From contig MCGE01000004.1 of assembly GCA_002105175.1 (NCBI GenBank), positions 248,001 through 312,000 of the forward strand: a stretch of 64,000 bases of DNA, in the 5' to 3' direction. Below are positions 58,312 to 64,000 of this stretch, in pieces. Numbering within the stretch: the stretch's first letter is position 1; each line of letters starts with the position of its first letter. Below the pieces are notes generated by a model, which saw only the letters and a program-made list of their open reading frames with translations, was not told where the DNA came from and searched no databases. The position numbers and the translations under genes were made by a program. The stretch comes from Absidia repens. Its lineage: Eukaryota > Mucoromycota > Mucoromycetes > Mucorales > Cunninghamellaceae.

Positions 58312-58383
58312 GCCCTACGGGGGGGTCGAACCCCCAACCTTGAGATTAAGAGTCTCACGCTCTGCCGATTGAGCTAGCAAGGC
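58312..58383 (-). tRNA. tRNA-Lys (anticodon CTT), copy 3
   Basis: The 72-nt cloverleaf is identical to copies 1 and 2. A TATATATAAAA box lies at about -34 to -24 and the TTCAAAAAATATATGA element directly precedes the 5' end. A TTTATCTTTTG terminator region follows. No LTR was found within 400 bp of its 3' end, unlike the other tRNA genes here. Confidence 0.97.
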
Positions 58384-58869
58384 TCATATATTTTTTGAAT
58401 TAGCCTTATATATAAAAGCCTCCTACGCCTATAGCGGAAAAAATGATTACATTGATTTAAGTTGATTAACTAATTGAAACCGTCAATTTCAAATCAATGA
58501 TTGAATCAACGTAATCAAAAGAACTATATTATTCGTCGTCTATATATTTCTCATAATAACAATGTCATTAGACGATAGATGAGTACATACAGGTCTATGA
58601 TGATCACTTATTGGATGATACAAGGGTATATACAGTACTGACTGATACAATGACTCATTTGAAATACACACTTCTTGACATCAATACTATAGCATCTATA
58701 CGTTCATATAATAGGATAAACAAACAGGGCTTTTTTTATTCAAACGTAATAATAATGATAATAATACTATCAATACTACAAACAAATAATATTAATAATA
58801 ATAAAATACAACTAATACCAACCATACTACAAAGTAGAAAAGAGATACTACTGTACATACTACATACCA

Positions 58870-58995
58870 CATACTACATACTACATACTACATACTACAT
58901 ACTACATACTACATACTACATACTACATACTACATACTACATACTACATACTACATACTACATACTACATACTACATACTACATACTACATACTA
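58870..58995. repeat. Heptamer minisatellite, 18 copies of CATACTA
   Basis: A perfect 7-bp unit is repeated 18 times over 126 bp, with degenerate units just before it (58851-58869). Because 7 is not a multiple of 3 and no frame contains a stop, the array gives a spurious reading frame with a Tyr/His/Thr heptad. It is not the TTAGGG-type telomere repeat. Confidence 0.95.
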
Positions 58996-59339
58996 CTAAA
59001 TAGCTTCTAAAGGAGCTTCCTCCAACAGAAGCAAAGAAAGGTCATTATCACCTCGTACGCAGCAACATCATTCAGTATGAAGCATGGGAAATTGTGCAAT
59101 AAGAGAATAGTATGAGTGGACTGTTTTGAAGAAGGCAATGTTTTGTTTTGTGCAATTACCTTACATCTTGGAAATATTAGTGATGTTTTACGAAGGGAAC
59201 CGAGGCGTATAAAAAATAAAACAAAACAAAAAGATTTGGTCTATGGGAAAAAAGGATATGAAAAACTTGGTATGTGTAGAAAGCGACACGTAATGATGTT
59301 TCATTACCTAGTTTTCTTTCCTTCCAGTTATTCTTCACA

Positions 59340-59950
59340 ACAGATGACAAAAGCAATGTGCAGCTCTAAAGGATAAAAAGACAAGCGATAAGTGAGAATG
59401 CCTTTTTTTTTTGGGGGGGGGAGGGGTGTTCGTCATTCAGATGCATACCGGGACGTAAACAGAGATGAAGAAAAGGAAGACAAGAGCTGTGATGAAATAC
59501 GAGACTAAATAAAGTGACTTTATTATTTTAATAATAATGAGGAAGAACAGGAAAAACCCAATGGGTAAAAAAACCTTTGCTTTTAAAAAAAAAAAAAAGT
59601 AAAAACTGAGAATAAAAAAAATCATAGTCCAGTAATTAGATTCTATAAAATCTAATTTCAGTACCAATAAAAAAAAATCTAAATACTAGCTGTCAGTGTT
59701 ATGAAATTGAATTCCCGTTCAGGGACAAAAATAAAAATAGATTTTATGTGTCAAATGTGGGAGCACCCACATTCATTATTTTTTTTTATTTTCACTTTTT
59801 ACTTCCAACACCTAATAAACACCACAAGAGCAATGTACAGCTCTAAAGGATAAAAAGGCAGAAGTGATAAGTGAGAATGCCTTTTTTTTTTTTGGGGGGG
59901 TCTACATTTAGATGCTTACCGGGTTGTAAACAGAGATGAAGAAAAGATAT
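59340..59950. repeat. Direct duplication of a ~130-bp segment
   Basis: The segment at about 59340-59475 recurs at about 59820-59945. Shared blocks in order are CAGCTCTAAAGGATAAAAAG, GATAAGTGAGAATGCC with a T-then-G homopolymer, CCGGG and GTAAACAGAGATGAAGAAAAG. The copies are about 475 bp apart. No gene is associated. Confidence 0.65.
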
Positions 59951-61127
59951 AACCAAACAGCATTAGTTGAAATGGTTCAAAGCAGTTACCTATTCAAAAA
60001 AAAAAGATAAACGTTTACACTATAAGATACTTTTTTATTGATAGTAGTCGAGCTAATATCAAAAACCAAAACAAAACAAAACAAAACAAAAAACACCTTA
60101 CAAGAAAACGATGATGAGTAGGGCAATGATAAAAAAAAAAAACAAAAGGAAGGAAAAACCGCATAAAAAATAAAAATAAAATAAATAAATAAAAAATAAT
60201 AGCGGGGATTGAATTACCGGGCTACTGTGAGGAAGATCACAAGAGTGATGAAATTTGGGATGTATCGGGTACTTTGTAATCCCAGATGTTTGTGTTGGGG
60301 AGGACAAGATGCTTAATATGTAGCTTGTTTTTGTCAGTGACCTTTCTAACAACGTCAATGATTTTCGCAACATCAACAAATAGCGCCCGTGCACCTTCAT
60401 TTTTTTTATTTTTTTTCCTTGTGTTATAAAATCCCTCTCTTTCCTTCTCTTACGTCCTTTGATTTTTTTTGGCCTTCATCTGTTTTATTATTGACTGTAC
60501 ATTCTCAACTTTTTTTTTTTTTTTTTTTTTTTTTCAGTAGTGCTCATCTCCATCTTCTCTCCGCACTAGTGAATTTAAGTCCCATTATTTTAGCATGCAC
60601 TATGCACATCATTCCTATCATCTTCCCCTTCATCTTAGTATCCTCTTCATCTCTTATATGATATTATATATTGTTTTTCTATTTACTATTACTGTCTATT
60701 TTATCATCTTATCACTGCAATAAAGAAAATTACATTACTCTCTGTAAGGTAAGTGAAATAAGCTCAATCAAGTCTGTCGAATAGTCTACCGCAATAGAAT
60801 AGTATGTAAAATAGCCTACCATAGTAGATTAGCTTTGCCATCCCATTGTTCATTGCAAAATAAAAAAAAAAAGCTTTTATTGAATCATAATAGTCAATAC
60901 TACACTAAAAGGAAAGAAGATGTAAATAGAGGCCGCTAATAGTAGTTGAGAGAGGTGCTAGTCTAGATGAATGGTGTAGAAGAAGAAACGATGTACAATA
61001 AAAAGGGGATCTTTAAAAGGGATCTCTAAAAGAGATCTCTAAACTTCTAATAAAGCTTAAGCGCACATCAATGAAGCAAATACACATTTTTTTTTTCAAA
61101 CAAACAAAGACAAGTTTTATTGAAGCA
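59951..61127. other. Intergenic, repeat-rich, no gene seen
   Basis: A/T-rich sequence with (AAAAC)n at about 60066-60091, a T-run at 60511-60534 and small (A/G)TAGTCTACC-type repeats at about 60780-60835. No reading frame looks coding. Confidence 0.5.
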
Positions 61128-61265
61128 GACATGCTTTATTGAAGAAAAAAGACATACTAAGCTAATCAAAACATTTCCCCAAGATTCTAGAATCAAAATG
61201 AAAGGGATTCCCCATGTTTCTTGCAATCCCTTTTCTAAAACCCTTCTAAACTAGTTCTAACAGAA
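61128..61265 (-). repeat. Dispersed repeat R1, copy g (short)
   Basis: Reverse orientation, with the marker CAAAATGAAAGGGATTCCCC and CCCTTCTAAACTAGTTCTAA. The arm is diverged (GACATACTAAGCTAATC). Confidence 0.5.
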
Positions 61266-61724
61266 AGCCAAGGCCACCAGGTCCACAACGAGCCCAAAAC
61301 AGTGAACAGATGTTGGCTCATTCCCGTTGATTGCTATTTTTATTTCTCGGTGCCCTCCCCCCTTTTTTTTTTCTCTCGACAAACAATGCAGGCTGGTGGC
61401 GGCAGTTGAATTCAAATCCTGCCAAAAAAAAATCTGGAGGTATGTCAACCCATCTGGAGCTGGCGGGCTTTACAGCCTGCAAAATCCAATTAACCTGCAA
61501 TATACTCTTCTTCGCTTTATATAAAACGAACTACGAAACCGTTCAACTTCAAATTTTCCATGCATCTTTAGAAATATTATACAATCATTTTTTGCCACCA
61601 AACCATCCATCCATCTCTCATACAATTAATTGCACAATGCTCTAAAGTTTACGCCTATAAGCTCACAGCTAAAGCCTACAGCCATAATAACCGCCTCTAC
61701 ATTATTGCCCACCATTCAACCACA

Positions 61725-61920
61725 CACATACTTGGACATCCACGTTTGCTTGGATCCGCTTTCTAGTCACATACTCCTTCTACTCATACCATTTTTTTTT
61801 TTTCCCCATCCAATATCCCCATACACACACAGAAATACCCCGCCATACCGCTAAAAAAACATAGAAATCCGCTAAAAAAGCGCCGGGAGAGGCGCGGCTA
61901 CGCCGCGCTTTTGCCAAAAT
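61725..61920 (+). repeat. Repeat R3 block Y with GC-rich nested hairpin
   Basis: Positions 61725-61890 match 56005-56165 in inverse. At the right edge are nested inverted repeats: GCGCC/GGCGC around GGGAGA, GCGCGGC/GCCGCGC around TAC, and an outer AAAAGCGC/GCGCTTTT pair. The following bases to about 61985 are unusually GC-rich for this window. A 3' hairpin at an element edge recalls Helitron or other rolling-circle ends, but no CTRR end was fixed. Confidence 0.5.
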
Positions 61921-62379
61921 GACCCAGGGGGCAGTGCGAGCGGAGCCCAAAATTTTGTTTCACCGCTTTAAGCCCCGAAGCCTGTGTAATGACCATTTTT
62001 GTTTTGACTGTTCCTTCCTTCGTTTTTGGCTTGACTGAAATTTCATTAAGTTTATGATTGTAAATCTTGCATTTCTTGGAATGTTTAAATATTCATCAAA
62101 CTTATTAGAGGTATATTCGAATTAGTGAAGTAGATGATTATATTTGTTTGTTACACGTTCTTTGATGGACTAATAATATTAGAAGATTTTAATGGACGGA
62201 AATTAAAGGCCTGAATGGTATTTCTAATTTTAGTAATTTTTTTTACGGTTGTCTTTTTATATCGATATAGATTGCGATTTCACAAGATTGTTAAATGTAT
62301 ACATGAACCAATGATAACCTACAATATATATTATTGGGGGGGGGCTTTTTGTTGGTAGGAAGTTACTTGATTTAATGAT

Positions 62380-62475
62380 TATTTTGTTGTGAAGTAAAAA
62401 AAAGATAGAAGTTAAAGATAAAATGAGAATGTTTATACCTTTTATTTGATATGAATCAATCATCCATTTATAGGT
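62380..62475 (-). repeat. Repeat R3 block X, right copy
   Basis: Inverse of about 55900-56000, sharing TTGATTCATATCAAATAAA and the following A/T-rich stretch. Confidence 0.5.
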
Positions 62476-62614
62476 ATGTGATGATGTTATGAAAAAGAAT
62501 ACATCTATTATTGCAGTGTGATATAAAGGATGGTGCCGTGTTCATGTTTTTGATAAGAAATGCATTATATATGAATCATATGACTCATATGGTAAGAGTA
62601 AACCGAAACAGGAC

Positions 62615-63600
62615 GTATTTTATTTAGATGCGAATATGAACTATGGCAATTTGAAATGGATGTAAGATAATAAAAAGACAAGAGTAAAATAAGTGATACA
62701 ATTGATATGGTTTTTTATTTAATTGATAAAATGTCAAGTCTTTTTATAATAAAATGAAGATATTTGTGGCTGTGGATGGGAGCATGATAACGGTGTATTT
62801 GAGACTGCGGATAATTGAGGCTGTGTGCTATCTGATGTGTTGAATGACAAGTGGGAGAATAAGTGGGGAATTCAGGGGTAAAAAATAGAGTGAAGAGATA
62901 AGTCGGATATACAAATGATGATGGCATAGATGCTTTTGATGTAAATATTGCTAAGCAGGAACCAGGAATACGACACTCCCACTTTTTTTTTTTCGGCGCT
63001 CAACCTTTTTTCAATTTCTTTTTTTCACCATTCGACTTCCTTGATGTAATGTTGGACTTGGATTAGTGTCAGGACTAGTTTAGAAGAGGTTCAGTTCAGG
63101 GATTACAACATACATGGGAATCCCCTTTCATTTTGGATCTACATTTTAGACCCATCATTATTTGACTGTTTGGAGTCTTCATGAGCGTAGTTTAGTTTTA
63201 GTTTGTCATAGTTTGTGTCTTCTTTTGAATAAAATATGTCTTTTTTTTCCCTCTTCAATGAAAGATGTCTCGTGTGTCTTTCTCATGTCTTGTGCAATAG
63301 ATCCCGTTTATACTGCTGTCACTCCTTGATATTAGTGTTGTTGTTGTTTAACGTTGACCGTTGTTGGGATGCTTCATAAAATGGCAACCCGCTCATCTCT
63401 CACAGGCCTTGTACAATACCGTATAATACATTCCTTTTCACAGTTGTTCCTTTAGATTAGTATTGACCACCATTCAGCTCTCCCATTAGTTTCCTTCACA
63501 CTACCCTCCGATAAATTCCTTTGTTAGAATGAACCCCACATTTGTACTTTATAGTCTTGACGAGTTTGCATCAATAAAGTATATCTTTTTTATTCATTAT
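62615..63600 (+). repeat. Dispersed repeat R1, copy h, containing R3 block Z
   Basis: The left arm (about 62615-62660; GACGTATTTTATTTAGATGC) and right arm (about 63180-63242; TTGAATAAAATATGTC) are inverted relative to each other. Between them lie block Z (62690-62960, inverse of 56195-56460) and the core with CCCCTTTCATTTTGGATC. Blocks to the right (CTTGTGCAATAGATCCCG) match the flanks of copies e and f. Confidence 0.6.
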
Positions 63601-63869
63601 TATTTGAAAAATGAATAAACTTCATCATATTGTTGTATTCTTCAATATATGGTTTTTATTGAGTTAATTTTGTTGTTTTTATGAGTATAATTTATTGCGT
63701 TGTTGTCTATTCGAATATACGGGTTACAAGACTATTCTTTAATTTTAATCTTGTACAGTACTATCATGAAGTTACGTGATATTTTACATGATAATACAAC
63801 ATAAGTAATGTCTATACATGATTATCTTTTTTGTGGTACTATCTTATTATTTTTACTGCGTATGATATG

Positions 63870-63902
<33 letters not shown>

Positions 63903-64000
63903 CAAAGCAGGCAGAGAGGGGATAGATAGAGTTTGACTACAAATCAAAGTGCAGGCAATGGAAAAAATTGTATTGTAAAAACACAAAAAAGAAGACAAAT
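63601..64000. other. A/T-rich end of window
   Basis: No gene is evident. An A-run of about 30 nt lies at 63872-63901. Confidence 0.5.

Noticed and set aside
58851..58995. Heptamer array as telomere or subtelomere repeat
   Set aside because: The unit lacks the G-rich strand of telomeres, and the array is interstitial and short.
58611..59003. Open frame of 130 codons with repeated Tyr/His/Thr heptads
   Set aside because: It is produced by the stop-free CATACTA heptamer array; no splice or family evidence supports it.
61088..63600. R1 as an autonomous DNA transposon
   Set aside because: No transposase-like frame lies inside any copy; it could only be non-autonomous.
1..64000. CRISPR arrays or operons
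   Set aside because: The window is eukaryotic with spliced genes; no direct-repeat and spacer pattern was seen.

Overview
The window looks like nuclear DNA of an early-diverging fungus, most likely a Mucorales-type member of Mucoromycota. The reasons are AT-rich intergenic DNA with long A/T homopolymers, genes with many short GT-AG introns (commonly 50-110 nt), opisthokont or fungal-specific proteins (a HAL4/SAT4-like kinase, WHI2, PET191/COA5, an HSPA12-like Hsp70), and a Rhizomucor-type secreted class 3 lipase. The assignment comes from gene style and protein families, not from a search.

Layout. 1-4.7 kb: the 5' part of a HAL/NPR-type kinase gene and an Hsp70-like ATPase with a Pro/Ser-rich tail. 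5.0-7.2 kb: a solo LTR, tRNA-Lys and a dispersed repeat. 7.5-19.7 kb: VPS15 (33 exons), a secreted lipase and MCC-beta. 19.9-20.7 kb: COA5 and a second tRNA-Lys. 20.8-23.1 kb: repeats. 23.8-40.4 kb is the gene-dense core: RAD6/UBC2, eL30, WHI2, eS6, BET3, a VC0807-like membrane protein, an MTQ1/HemK methyltransferase, an 80-aa membrane protein, a low-complexity protein and a SPATA20-like protein. 40.4-47.6 kb: repeats, an LTR cluster and tRNA-Met. 47.6-55.3 kb: NDUFB9, a low-complexity protein, an RFC clamp-loader subunit, a zinc alcohol dehydrogenase and a membrane/coiled-coil protein. 55.3-64 kb: no protein gene found, only repeats, a third tRNA-Lys and an 18-copy heptamer array.

Exon chains for the recognised genes were built by hand. 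In each complete recognised gene the intron phases add up to an open frame, except at the 3' end of the Hsp70-like gene. The genes do not form a pathway cluster; they are scattered housekeeping functions (vesicle traffic and autophagy, translation, ubiquitination, replication, mitochondrial assembly, leucine catabolism).

The most notable observations are: (1) an LTR family whose two best copies have intact TG...CA ends and 4-bp target duplications, and whose copies sit 52-124 bp past tRNA 3' ends, always with the same end facing the tRNA; (2) four tRNA genes sharing a TATA-like box and a second A-rich element at fixed upstream positions; (3) three micro-exons of 7, 11 and 7 nt in the SPATA20-like gene that rebuild its conserved motif; (4) a non-coding repeat family with inverted arms in at least eight places; (5) a GC-rich nested hairpin at the edge of another repeat; and (6) a reading-frame break at the end of the Hsp70-like gene.
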